DNA from: Thalassovita mangrovi
GTDB lineage: Bacteria; Pseudomonadota; Alphaproteobacteria; Rhodobacterales; Rhodobacteraceae
Assembly (NCBI RefSeq): GCF_009857745.1
Contig: NZ_WWEN01000002.1
Coordinates: 682,001 to 746,000 of the forward strand
Direction: 5' to 3'
DNA: 64,000 bases
In this document: positions 41,544-50,864 of the stretch, piece by piece
Numbering within the stretch: position 1 is the stretch's first letter
How the letters are laid out: each line of letters opens with the position of its first letter
Notes under the pieces: generated by a model
Seen by the model: the letters and a program-made list of their open reading frames with translations, nothing else
What the model was told of the DNA's origin: nothing
The model's database searches: none
Program-made: the position numbers and the translations under genes

Positions 41544-43220
41544 ATGGCAGACGCAGCCATCCATGGCCACGAGCATGAAGACAATCGCGGTTTCTTCACG
41601 CGCTGGTTCATGTCCACCAACCACAAGGATATCGGTATCCTTTACCTGATCACGTCCGCCATCGTCGGTCTGATCTCGGTTTGTTTCACCGTTTTCATGC
41701 GCCTGGAGCTGATGGAGCCCGGCGTACAGTTCATGTGCCTCGAAGGCTTCCGTCTGTTCGGCGCAGCGGCCGGCGGGGAATGTACCCCGAACGGGCACCT
41801 CTGGAACGTCCTGATCACCTATCACGGCGTGCTGATGATGTTCTTCGTCGTCATCCCGGCGCTGTTCGGCGGTTTCGGCAACTACTTCATGCCGCTGCAG
41901 ATCGGCGCGCCGGACATGGCGTTCCCGCGGATGAACAACCTGTCCTTCTGGCTGTATTTCGCAGGCACCTCGCTGGGCGTCGCCTCGATGCTGGCACCGG
42001 GCGGCAATGACCAGCTGGGTTCCGGCGTGGGCTGGGTTCTCTACCCGCCGCTCAGCGTCAACGAAGGCGGCATGTCGATGGACCTGGCGATCTTCGCGGT
42101 GCACGTATCGGGCGCATCCTCGATCCTCGGCGCGATCAACATGATCACCACCTTCCTGAACATGCGTGCCCCGGGCATGACCCTGTTCAAGGTTCCGCTG
42201 TTCGCCTGGTCGATCTTCGTCACCTCGTGGCTGATCCTGCTGTCGCTGCCGGTTCTGGCGGGCGCCATCACCATGCTGCTGACCGACCGTAACTTCGGCA
42301 CCACCTTCTTCGATCCTGCCGGCGGCGGCGACCCGATCCTGTATCAGCACATCCTGTGGTTCTTCGGCCACCCGGAAGTGTACATCGTGATCCTGCCCGG
42401 GTTCGGCCTGATCTCCCACGTGATCGCCACCTTCTCGCGCAAGCCGGTCTTCGGTTACCTGCCGATGGTCTGGGCGCTGATCGCGATCGGCGGTCTGGGC
42501 TTCGTCGTCTGGGCGCACCACATGTACACCGTCGGCCTGTCGCTGACCCAGCAGAGCTACTTCATGCTGGCAACGATGGTCATCGCGGTGCCCACCGGGG
42601 TTAAGATCTTCAGCTGGATCGCGACCATGTGGGGCGGTTCGGTGGAATTCAAGGCGCCGATGCTGTTCGCCTTCGGCTTCCTGATCCTGTTCACCATCGG
42701 TGGTGTGACCGGTATCGTGCTGAGCCAAGCCGGCGTCGACCGCGCTTACCATGACACCTATTACGTGGTTGCCCACTTCCACTACACCATGTCGATGGGT
42801 GCAGCCTTCACCATCTTCGCCGGGATCTACTTCTACTTCGGCAAGATGACCGGCCGTCAGTATTCGGAACCGCTGGCGAAACTGCACTTCTGGCTGTTCT
42901 TCATCGGCGTGAACCTGACCTTCTTCCCGCAGCACTTCCTAGGCCGTCAGGGCATGCCGCGCCGCTACATCGACTATCCGGAAGCCTTCGCTTACTGGAA
43001 CAAGATCTCGTCGATCGGTGCGCTGATCTCGTTCAGCTCCTTCGTCCTGTTCTTCGGCATCGTGATCTACGCGCTGCTGAAGGGTAAGAAGGAAACCCGG
43101 GCGAACTACTGGAACGAATACGCGGATACGCTGGAATGGACCCTGCCCAGCCCGCCGCCGGAACATACGTTCGAAACCCTGCCCAAGCAGGAAGAATGGG
43201 ACAAGGGCCACGCCCACTGA
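41544..43220 (+). CDS. ctaD: Cytochrome c oxidase subunit I (aa3-type)
   Basis: This 558-residue heme-copper oxidase subunit I starts at [11 protein letters not shown], following AGGAGGCGAG. Twelve hydrophobic segments are visible. Ligand motifs include [11 protein letters not shown] (heme a His), [17 protein letters not shown] (CuB His and the cross-linked Tyr), and [18 protein letters not shown] (CuB and heme ligands). The EVYI glutamate and [11 protein letters not shown] put it in the mitochondrial-type A1 family. Its partners ctaC, ctaE and ctaB are not adjacent, which is usual in Paracoccus and Rhodobacter. An FNR-type box is upstream. Confidence 0.97.
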   Translation: MADAAIHGHEHEDNRGFFTRWFMSTNHKDIGILYLITSAIVGLISVCFTVFMRLELMEPGVQFMCLEGFRLFGAAAGGECTPNGHLWNVLITYHGVLMMFFVVIPALFGGFGNYFMPLQIGAPDMAFPRMNNLSFWLYFAGTSLGVASMLAPGGNDQLGSGVGWVLYPPLSVNEGGMSMDLAIFAVHVSGASSILGAINMITTFLNMRAPGMTLFKVPLFAWSIFVTSWLILLSLPVLAGAITMLLTDRNFGTTFFDPAGGGDPILYQHILWFFGHPEVYIVILPGFGLISHVIATFSRKPVFGYLPMVWALIAIGGLGFVVWAHHMYTVGLSLTQQSYFMLATMVIAVPTGVKIFSWIATMWGGSVEFKAPMLFAFGFLILFTIGGVTGIVLSQAGVDRAYHDTYYVVAHFHYTMSMGAAFTIFAGIYFYFGKMTGRQYSEPLAKLHFWLFFIGVNLTFFPQHFLGRQGMPRRYIDYPEAFAYWNKISSIGALISFSSFVLFFGIVIYALLKGKKETRANYWNEYADTLEWTLPSPPPEHTFETLPKQEEWDKGHAH

Positions 43221-43240
43221 TCCCTGAGCGATCCAAGGAC

Positions 43241-43270
43241 AGGCCCCGCAAAAGCGGGGCCTTTTCTTTT
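43241..43270 (+). terminator. Terminator after ctaD
   Basis: AGGCCCCGC pairs perfectly with GCGGGGCCT around AAAA, and TTTTCTTTT follows. Confidence 0.95.
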
Positions 43271-43307
43271 GTCAGGGCCTTGTCCCTGCCGCCGGACAAA
43301 TGGGCAG

Positions 43308-43351
43308 CCAAGGCGTTTGCAAACGCCTTGGCACGCCCGTTCGAACGGGCG
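43308..43351. repeat. Two adjacent perfect palindromes downstream of ctaD
   Basis: CCAAGGCGTTTG-CAAACGCCTTGG (43308-43331, 24 bases) is followed by CGCCCGTTC-GAACGGGCG (43334-43351, 18 bases). Both are exact and without loop, and lie between the ctaD terminator and the DUF2244 gene. Confidence 0.8.
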
Positions 43352-43399
43352 CGGTCCCTTGCCCATCGACATTCCCGCCCGACTTCCTATACCTGTGCC

Positions 43400-43903
43400 A
43401 TGCCTTATCGCTGGACCGACACCGACGACCTGATCCTGACGCTGCGCCCGCACCGGTCGCTGCCGCGCCGGGGTTTTGCGGCGATGATCCTGATGGCCTT
43501 CCTGCTGGGCACGGTGCCGCTTTATGGGCTGCTGGGCACGGTGTTCCTTTGGGGGCTTTTGCCCTTCGTGCTGGCGATGGTGGGGGCGCTGTGGTGGGGG
43601 CTGGAACGGTCCTATCGCGACGGCGATATCCTGGAAGAACTGCGGCTGCGCGACCACGACCTGGTGCTGAGCCACAAACCCGCCCGCGGCGAGACCAAGG
43701 AATGGGCCTGCAACATCTACTGGGTCCGCGCCGAGATGCATGTCAGCGGCGGGCCGGTGCCGTTCTATGTCACGCTGAGCGGCAACGGTCGCACGGTGGA
43801 AATCGGGGCCTTCCTGTCCGAGGACGAACGCAAGGCGCTGTTCGGCGACTTGCAGGACAAGCTGACCGAGCTAAGGGCAGAATCCGCGCCGGACCGGGGC
43901 TGA
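43400..43903 (+). CDS. DUF2244 domain-containing membrane protein
   Basis: The protein has 167 residues from MPYRWTDTDDLILTL. Two membrane segments occupy about residues 28-68, followed by a soluble domain that begins LERSYRDGDILEELRLRDHDLVL. The order LTLRPHRSLPRRGF, membrane hairpin, then GETKEWACNIYWVRAEM is that of DUF2244. These proteins are often found near cytochrome oxidase genes in alphaproteobacteria, as here, but their function is unknown. It is convergent with the GatB/YqeY gene, with a shared terminator. Confidence 0.85.
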   Translation: MPYRWTDTDDLILTLRPHRSLPRRGFAAMILMAFLLGTVPLYGLLGTVFLWGLLPFVLAMVGALWWGLERSYRDGDILEELRLRDHDLVLSHKPARGETKEWACNIYWVRAEMHVSGGPVPFYVTLSGNGRTVEIGAFLSEDERKALFGDLQDKLTELRAESAPDRG

Positions 43904-43924
43904 AGAAACCGCTTTGCCAAAACG

Positions 43925-43956
43925 AAAAAGGCCCCCGCCGGGCGGGAGCCTTTATA
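43925..43956. terminator. Bidirectional terminator between DUF2244 and GatB/YqeY genes
   Basis: AAAGGCCCCCGCC pairs with GGCGGGAGCCTTT with one mismatch. T-rich DNA lies on both strands (TTTATAAAAT on plus, TTTTTCGTT on minus). Confidence 0.8.
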
Positions 43957-43975
43957 AAATCCGGTCCTGAAACGC

Positions 43976-44446
43976 TCAGCCGTTGGCGGCGCTCAGCTGA
44001 TCCTTGACCTTGGGTCCGACCGCGCCGAAATCCATCTGGCCGGTATATTGCGCCTTCAAGGCGCCCATCACCTTGCCCATATCACGAATCGAACTGGCGC
44101 CCACTTCGGTGATCGCCTCCGAAATCGCTTCGGTCACCTCGTCATCGCTCAGCTTGCGCGGCAGGAAATCCTCGATGATCTCGATTTCCGCCCGTTCCCG
44201 CTCGGACAGGTCCAGCCGGCCGGCCTCTTCGTACTGGCGGGCGCTTTCCTGGCGCTGCTTGACCATTTTGCCAAGGATTGCCAACACTTCCGTGTCGCCG
44301 ACACCCTCGTCATTGCCATTGCCGCGTTCGGCGATATCGCGGTCCTTGATCGCGGCATTGATCAGGCGCAGCGTCGCCAGACGCATCGTGGCCTTGTCCT
44401 TCATAGCCTGTTTCAAGGCCGCATTGACCTTTTCGCGCATTTCCAT
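43976..44446 (-). CDS. GatB/YqeY domain-containing protein
   Basis: The protein has 156 residues from MEMREKV. It matches the YqeY family: MKDKATMRLATLRLINAAIKDRDI, ILGKMVKQRQESARQYEEAGR, IEIIEDFLPRKLSDDEV, and GASSIRDMGKVMGALKAQYTGQMDFGAVGPKVKDQL. The C-terminal half resembles the tail of GatB, which binds tRNA in the amidotransferase. No catalytic motif is present; a link to tRNA amidation is inferred. An in-frame ATG three codons upstream exists. It is divergent from carA, a pairing common in alphaproteobacteria. Confidence 0.9.
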   Translation of the reverse strand: MEMREKVNAALKQAMKDKATMRLATLRLINAAIKDRDIAERGNGNDEGVGDTEVLAILGKMVKQRQESARQYEEAGRLDLSERERAEIEIIEDFLPRKLSDDEVTEAISEAITEVGASSIRDMGKVMGALKAQYTGQMDFGAVGPKVKDQLSAANG

Positions 44447-44655
44447 TGGTCCCATCCCCTAGGGTTTTCCGATAGCCGCCGAACCTACTCAATTGCGGCG
44501 GCGCTGACAACCTGTCCTAATGCCCCGCCGCCCAGGGCGCGAATGCCCCCGGCTCCAGGCAGGCCCCGGACAGATTGGACCTGTCGGGCCTTGACCCTAG
44601 GGCGCGCCAGCCGTAGATATCCGCCAATTTGCCGCCCACCCCCGGAGACTCGATC

Positions 44656-45816
<1,161 letters not shown>

Positions 45817-45859
45817 CCCAATCGCGGTTAATCCGCCTTTAACCAAACCGCGCGATGCT

Positions 45860-45884
45860 TCCCGCAAGGATTTCACTTGCGGGA
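45860..45884 (+). promoter_or_regulatory. Perfect hairpin just upstream of the glycosyltransferase start
   Basis: TCCCGCAAG (45860-45868) pairs perfectly with CTTGCGGGA (45876-45884) around a 7-base loop. It ends 10 bases before the ATG and may block or control ribosome access. No T-run follows. Confidence 0.5.
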
Positions 45885-45893
45885 AACGCTGGT

Positions 45894-47735
45894 ATGTATG
45901 TCGCCGAACGTATCGATTTCAGGGAAAGGCCCCGGAATTTCGGCCAGTTCCTGCTGGACTGGGGCATTCTGTCGGCCTCGCAGCTGCTGACCGCGCATGG
46001 CGAAATGGCGCTGGCCGACGCGTCGCTGTGCGACGTGCTGGTTTCGTCCGGCGTGCTGACGGCGGATGACGCCTATCGGCTGCAGGCCGATTGGCTGGAT
46101 CTCGACTATTTCGAGGATTGCCACCTGCTGTGCGATCCGGACGTCCTGAACCGCTTCGATCCCCGGCTGTGCCTGAAACACGCGGCCTTGCCGCTGCGGA
46201 TGCAAGACGGGCACCTGCTGATCGCGACTGGCCGCCCCGACCCGGTCACCACCGCCGATCTGGGCCTGCCCGGCCCGGCCCGCGACGCGCGTTTCGTGCT
46301 GGCGCCGGAACCGGCGATCCAGGCGCGCCTGGCCGCGCATTTCCGCGCCGATCTGACCCGCGCCGCCGCGACCCGGGTACCGGCCGCCGAAAGCTGCCGC
46401 AACTGGGGCCGCAACGGCGGAACCCGGATCATGCTGACCATGCTTGCCCTCACCGTCCTTGCCGCGCTGGTGTTGCTGTTTCCCAAGCCGATGTTCACCG
46501 CGCTGATGCTCTGGGCCTGCCTGACCCTGGCGATCGCGGCCACGATGAAATCGATTTCCTTCCTGTCCTTCCTGACGCGCCCTGCCCCGCGTGCGCCAGG
46601 CCCGCCGCACCCGGCGACGCCGTGGAAACGGCCGAAAGTGTCGATCCTGGTGCCGCTGTTCAAGGAACGCGAAGTGGCGCAGGTTCTGGTCAAGCGGCTG
46701 CAGCGGCTGACCTATCCCAAGTCGCTGTTGGATGTCGTGCTGATCCTGGAAGAAACCGACACGCTGACCCGGGCAGCGCTGGACGGGGCGGACCTGCCCG
46801 GCTGGATGCGGATCGTGATCGTCCCCGACGGCCAGCCCCGGACCAAACCGCGGGCAATGAACTATGCGCTGGATTTCTGCCGCGGCGACATCATCGGCAT
46901 CTACGACGCCGAGGACGCGCCGGACCCCGATCAGATAGACCGCGTCGCAGAACGCTTCGCGCAAGCGCCCGACGACCTGGTCTGCCTGCAGGGCGTGCTG
47001 GATTACTACAATGCCGGGCAGAACTGGCTGGCGCGCTGCTTCACCACCGAATACGCGACCTGGTTCCGGGTGATGATGCCGGGCATGGCGCGGCTGGGTT
47101 TCGCCATCCCGCTGGGCGGCACCACCCTGTTTTTCCGCCGCGACGTGCTGGAACGCTTGGGCGGCTGGGACGCGCATAACGTGACCGAGGATGCCGATCT
47201 GGGTTTCCGCCTGGCGCGGCACGGCTATCGCACCGAAATGCTGCCCACCACCACCGGGGAAGAAGCCAATTGCCGCGTCCTCCCCTGGATCAAGCAGCGC
47301 TCGCGCTGGCTCAAGGGCTATATGGTCACCTACCTGGTGCATATGCGGTCGCCGCTGGTGCTGCTGCGGCAGATGGGGCCGTGGAAATTCATCGGCTTCC
47401 AGCTGCATTTCGTCACCGCGCTGTCGCAGTTCCTGCTGGCGCCGCTGCTATGGTCGTGCTGGCTGATCGTGTTCGGCCTGCCGCACCCGCTGACCGACCT
47501 GGGATCGCCCGCGCTGATCCGCGGGCTGAGCGTGCTGTTCTTCGGGGTGGAGATCTGCACCATGATCTTCGCGACACGGGCGGTCGCCGGGCGCGAACAC
47601 CGGCACCTGTTACCCTGGGTGCCGACGCTGCATTTCTATTTCCCGCTGGGTGTCTTCGCCGCCTACAAGGCGCTGTTCGAACTGGTGTTCCAACCGTTCT
47701 ACTGGGACAAGACCAAGCACGGGCTGTCGCTGTAA
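45894..47735 (+). CDS. Membrane glycosyltransferase family 2 with N-terminal MshEN-like domain
   Basis: The protein has 613 residues. Residues 5-150 resemble the N-terminal domain of GspE/MshE ATPases (FGQFLLDWGILSASQLL, LVSSGVLTADDAYRLQADWLDLDYF), a c-di-GMP-binding module in some family members. Two membrane helices follow (about 180-225). Residues 240-480 hold the GT-A catalytic core with D338-A-E-D341, T431-E-D433, and Q468-R-S-R-W472, the QxxRW-type set of processive beta-glycosyltransferases. Further C-terminal membrane helices follow. It may export a polysaccharide under c-di-GMP control, which is inference. It is a single gene downstream of carA. Confidence 0.85.
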   Translation: MYVAERIDFRERPRNFGQFLLDWGILSASQLLTAHGEMALADASLCDVLVSSGVLTADDAYRLQADWLDLDYFEDCHLLCDPDVLNRFDPRLCLKHAALPLRMQDGHLLIATGRPDPVTTADLGLPGPARDARFVLAPEPAIQARLAAHFRADLTRAAATRVPAAESCRNWGRNGGTRIMLTMLALTVLAALVLLFPKPMFTALMLWACLTLAIAATMKSISFLSFLTRPAPRAPGPPHPATPWKRPKVSILVPLFKEREVAQVLVKRLQRLTYPKSLLDVVLILEETDTLTRAALDGADLPGWMRIVIVPDGQPRTKPRAMNYALDFCRGDIIGIYDAEDAPDPDQIDRVAERFAQAPDDLVCLQGVLDYYNAGQNWLARCFTTEYATWFRVMMPGMARLGFAIPLGGTTLFFRRDVLERLGGWDAHNVTEDADLGFRLARHGYRTEMLPTTTGEEANCRVLPWIKQRSRWLKGYMVTYLVHMRSPLVLLRQMGPWKFIGFQLHFVTALSQFLLAPLLWSCWLIVFGLPHPLTDLGSPALIRGLSVLFFGVEICTMIFATRAVAGREHRHLLPWVPTLHFYFPLGVFAAYKALFELVFQPFYWDKTKHGLSL

Positions 47736-47742
47736 GCGCGGA

Positions 47743-48369
47743 TCAGTCGTTGGCCTTGGAATCCCGCTTCAGCCGGGTCACGAAGGCGGTTGAGATGTGT
47801 TTTTTCAAAGCCTCGTAAGCGCGGTCTTCGTCGCGCTTTTCGATCGCGTCGACGATCGCGGCATGTTCGGCCAGCGCCCCTTCGCCGCGCCCCTCGGCCG
47901 CCAGCGAGGTGGTCGCCATCAACGCCATGGTCCGGTAGACGAGGTCGAGCTGCTGCACCAGGTAGCGGTTATGCGAGGCCAGGTGGATCTGCTTGTGGAA
48001 CCGCCGGTTCGACCGCGACAGCGCCACCGGGTCGTTCATCAGCGCCCGGTCGTCGGCCACCATTTCCTTCAGCACGTCGACTTCTTCCTTGGTGGCATGA
48101 TGGGCCGCCAGCCGTGCCGCCAGCCCTTCCAGTTCCGAACGCACCACGTAAAGTTCGCTGAGCTGGTTGTGATCGAGCGAGGCCACGATCAGGCTGCGCC
48201 CGTCGCGCGCCAGCAGCGATTGCGTTTCCAGCCGCTGCAACGCTTCGCGGATCGGGGTGCGCGACACGCCGAAACGTTCCGCCAGTTCGCTTTCCACCAA
48301 TCGGTCGCCGGGGCGATAGATCCCTGTGTCGATTGCATCGAGGATCAACGTATAGGCATCTTTCTGCAC
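47743..48369 (-). CDS. GntR-family regulator with FCD domain
   Basis: The protein has 208 residues. Residues 1-65 form the GntR winged helix (AIDTGIYRPGDRLVESELAERFGVSRTPIREALQRLE), and residues 75-200 form the all-helical FCD effector domain with metal-binding His/Asp residues (RRFHKQIHLASHNRYL, EHAAIVDAIEKRDEDRAYEALKKHI). FCD regulators usually sense organic acids. No adjacent catabolic operon is present to give the ligand. It is convergent with the glycosyltransferase gene and divergent from the HAD nucleotidase gene. Confidence 0.9.
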   Translation of the reverse strand: MQKDAYTLILDAIDTGIYRPGDRLVESELAERFGVSRTPIREALQRLETQSLLARDGRSLIVASLDHNQLSELYVVRSELEGLAARLAAHHATKEEVDVLKEMVADDRALMNDPVALSRSNRRFHKQIHLASHNRYLVQQLDLVYRTMALMATTSLAAEGRGEGALAEHAAIVDAIEKRDEDRAYEALKKHISTAFVTRLKRDSKAND

Positions 48370-48494
48370 CGGGCGGGCTCCTTTGTTCTTGGCCGTACTG
48401 AATTGGCAACAATCTGCGCAAACTACGCCCTACGGTATGCGACAATCAAGCCTCTGATATTGAACCTTTCGTCGCGGCTGACTAGTTTCCGCAC

Positions 48495-49139
48495 ATGCCC
48501 AGATCCAATTTCTCCCATGTCGACCAATGGGTCTTCGACCTCGACAACACGCTGTACCCGCCACAGGCGCGGCTTTTCGATCAAATCGAAAAGAAAATGA
48601 CCCGCTACGTGATGGAACAGCTTGGCGTCGATCACGACCGGGCCAATCACCTGCGGCGTCATTACTGGGCCACCTACGGCACCACCCTGGCCGGGCTGAT
48701 GCGCGAACATGACATCGATCCGGACCCCTACCTGATCGAGGTGCATGAAATTTCGCTCGACCACCTGGAACCCGATGCTTCCCTGGCCGCGGGCATCCGC
48801 GCCCTGCCCGGCCGCAAGATCGTCTATACCAACGGATCGGCCCCCTATGCCGAACGGGTGCTGGCGGCGCGCGGGCTTTCGGGGCTGTTCGACGCGGTCT
48901 ATGGCGTCGAACATGCCGGGTTCCGCCCGAAGCCCGAAATCGAAGCTTTCCGCACGGTTTTCGACCGCGACGGCATCGCCCCGGAACGCGCCGCGATGTT
49001 CGAAGACGACCCGCGCAACCTGGCCGCACCGCATGAAATGGGGATGCGCACCGTCCATGTCGCGCCCGAAGCGCATCAGGCCGATCACATCCATCATCAC
49101 ACCGATGACCTGGCCGATTTCCTGGCCCGTCTGACCTGA
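48495..49139 (+). CDS. HAD-superfamily pyrimidine 5'-nucleotidase
   Basis: The 214-residue protein has the HAD motifs in order: I WVFDLDNTLYPP near residue 12, II IVYTNGS near residue 108, III lysine in GFRPKPEIEAF near residue 145, and IV MFEDDPRNLAAPHEMGM. DLDNTLYP and the small helical cap match the Sdt1/Phm8-like pyrimidine nucleotidase group. It dephosphorylates UMP, CMP or related small phosphates in the cytoplasm. It is divergent from the GntR regulator. Confidence 0.9.
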   Translation: MPRSNFSHVDQWVFDLDNTLYPPQARLFDQIEKKMTRYVMEQLGVDHDRANHLRRHYWATYGTTLAGLMREHDIDPDPYLIEVHEISLDHLEPDASLAAGIRALPGRKIVYTNGSAPYAERVLAARGLSGLFDAVYGVEHAGFRPKPEIEAFRTVFDRDGIAPERAAMFEDDPRNLAAPHEMGMRTVHVAPEAHQADHIHHHTDDLADFLARLT

Positions 49140-49190
49140 CTAAAAGTTGAACGAGGCACGATGCCGCACTGCGTCAAAACTGCATATTAA

Positions 49191-49206
49191 ATTCACGATC
49201 ACGAAT
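49191..49206. promoter_or_regulatory. Possible SoxR/SqrR-type site upstream of a small membrane protein
   Basis: ATTC-ACGATCAC-GAAT fits the ATTC-N8-GAAT pattern, with partly symmetric centre GATC. It lies 45-60 bases before the small membrane protein start. One such 8-base match is about what chance gives in 64 kb, so this is weak. Confidence 0.35.
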
Positions 49207-49250
49207 GTTATTGAGGCGGTTCCAGTGATTGAACAGGACGACTCAATACA

Positions 49251-49466
49251 ATGACCCTCGCAGACGCCTCCCAGGTCCAAGCGCCGACCTCGACCGAAAC
49301 CAAGGAAAAGAAATCGCCCGACGCGCTGATCCTGCTGGCCGTTCTGGCCGTTGTCGCCCTGTGGGGCCTGTCGGTCTTCACCTTCGGCATCCCCGGTCTC
49401 TACATCCCCGCCGTCGCCGCCGTGCCGGTGATCTGGGTGATCCTGATCGCCATCACCCAAGGGTGA
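49251..49466 (+). CDS. Small two-helix membrane protein, function unknown
   Basis: This 71-residue protein has a charged N-terminus (to about residue 24, KEKKSPD), then two hydrophobic helices (about residues 25-45 and 50-69) separated by a short Pro/Gly turn (GIPGLYIP). No conserved enzymatic motif is present. A possible SoxR/SqrR-type site lies upstream. The codon use resembles its neighbours, and ATG is the only reasonable start. Function unknown. Confidence 0.65.
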   Translation: MTLADASQVQAPTSTETKEKKSPDALILLAVLAVVALWGLSVFTFGIPGLYIPAVAAVPVIWVILIAITQG

Positions 49467-49527
49467 CAGGATGACGCTTGGACTGCCCGGCGGATCGGTC
49501 TAGGTTGCCGCCGCAGGAGGCAGTCCG

Positions 49528-50730
49528 ATGCAAACATTCGATGTCGATATTCTGGTGTCCGGCGGCGGTGTCGCCGGATTGACCGCCGCGGCCGTTTTCG
49601 GAACGGCCGGGTTCAGCGTGCTGTGCGTCGATCCCAGTCCCCCGGTCATTGAGCGGGACGCGGAAGGGTCCGACCTGCGCACCACCGCCTTCCTGCAGCC
49701 GGCGCAGGCGCTGCTGGAAAAGGCCGGGCTGTGGGCCCGGGTCGCAGATGACGCCGCGCCGTTGCAGATCATGCGCATCGTCGATGCCGGCGGCGACATC
49801 CCCGAACCGCGCGTGGTGAAGGATTTCAACGCGTCCGACATTTCCGACCGTCCCTTCGGGTGGAACCTGCCCAACTGGCTGCTGCGGCGCGAATTCATGG
49901 CGCGGCTGGCCGAACTGCCCAACGTGGAATTCCGCCCCGGCACCGGCACCAGGTCGGTGTTCACCCGCGAAGCGATGGCGCGGGTGGGACTGAGCGACGG
50001 CACCTCGGTCACTGCCCGCATGGTGATCGCCGCCGACGGGCGCAATTCCCCGGTGCGCGAGGCGACGGGCATCAAGGTCAAGACGACCCGCTACGGCCAG
50101 AAGGCGCTGGCCTTCGCCGTCACCCACCCGATCCCGCATGAGAACGTATCGACCGAGATTCACCGTTCCGGCGGGCCGTTCACCCTGGTGCCGCTGCCCG
50201 ATTATCAGGGCATGCCCTCCTCCGCCGTGGTCTGGATGGAACGCGGCCCCGAGGCGATGCGCCTCGCCGCCCTGCCCGAGGACGCGTTCGAGGCGGCGAT
50301 GACCGAACGGTCCTGTTCGCTGTTCGGGCCCCTTACGCTGGCCTCGCGCCGCACCGTCTGGCCGATCATCAGCCAGATCGCCGAACGGATGAGCGGCGAA
50401 CGCGTGGCGCTGGTGGCCGAGGCCGCCCATGTGGTGCCCCCCATCGGCGCGCAGGGGTTGAACATGTCCTTGGGCGACATGCGGGTGCTGCTGGAACTGG
50501 CCGAGGCCGCGCCGGAGCGGCTGGGCGACCGGCAGATGCTGGACACCTATCACCGCCGCCGCCACACCGAGGTGCAGGCGCGTGTCACCGGCATCGACCT
50601 GCTGAACCGCGCCTCGATGATCGAATCCCGGCCCCTGCGCGATCTGCGTGCGGCGGGGCTGAACGCGATCTATTCGCTGGCACCGGTGCGCAAGACCATG
50701 ATGCAGATGGGGCTGGGCGCGCGGGGCTAA
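49528..50730 (+). CDS. UbiH/UbiF-family FAD-dependent hydroxylase
   Basis: The protein has 400 residues of the class A flavin monooxygenase type. The FAD-binding motif is VSGGGVAGLTAAAVFG near residue 12, the DG region is VIAADGRNSPVREATGI, and the late GD-equivalent region is LVAEAAHVVPPIGAQGLNMSLGDMRVL. The PIGAQGLNMSLGD form is that of ubiquinone-ring hydroxylases, so it probably adds one of the hydroxyls to the ubiquinone ring. The exact position hydroxylated cannot be told, because alphaproteobacteria use several UbiH/L/M variants. It follows the small membrane protein by 61 bases. Confidence 0.87.
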   Translation: MQTFDVDILVSGGGVAGLTAAAVFGTAGFSVLCVDPSPPVIERDAEGSDLRTTAFLQPAQALLEKAGLWARVADDAAPLQIMRIVDAGGDIPEPRVVKDFNASDISDRPFGWNLPNWLLRREFMARLAELPNVEFRPGTGTRSVFTREAMARVGLSDGTSVTARMVIAADGRNSPVREATGIKVKTTRYGQKALAFAVTHPIPHENVSTEIHRSGGPFTLVPLPDYQGMPSSAVVWMERGPEAMRLAALPEDAFEAAMTERSCSLFGPLTLASRRTVWPIISQIAERMSGERVALVAEAAHVVPPIGAQGLNMSLGDMRVLLELAEAAPERLGDRQMLDTYHRRRHTEVQARVTGIDLLNRASMIESRPLRDLRAAGLNAIYSLAPVRKTMMQMGLGARG

Positions 50731-50751
50731 ATCCCCCGAACCGGAATGAAA

Positions 50752-50787
50752 AAAGGGCAGCCGGTCTCCCGGCTGCCCTTTGTTTTT
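50752..50787. terminator. Bidirectional terminator between UbiH-like and chemoreceptor genes
   Basis: AAAGGGCAGCCGG (50752-50764) pairs with CCGGCTGCCCTTT (50769-50781) around TCTC, and T-rich DNA follows on both sides. Confidence 0.9.
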
Positions 50788-50864
50788 CCGATATTCCTCT
50801 GAACCGGCACCGCGCGGGATAGCGCGCGATGCCGCGGGACAGGTCGGGGCTTGCGCCCCTTCCC

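Noticed and set aside
41316-42935. A 539-codon open frame antisense to ctaD
   Set aside because: ctaD is unmistakable; the antisense frame is rich in Asp, Glu, His and Gln with no recognisable domain.
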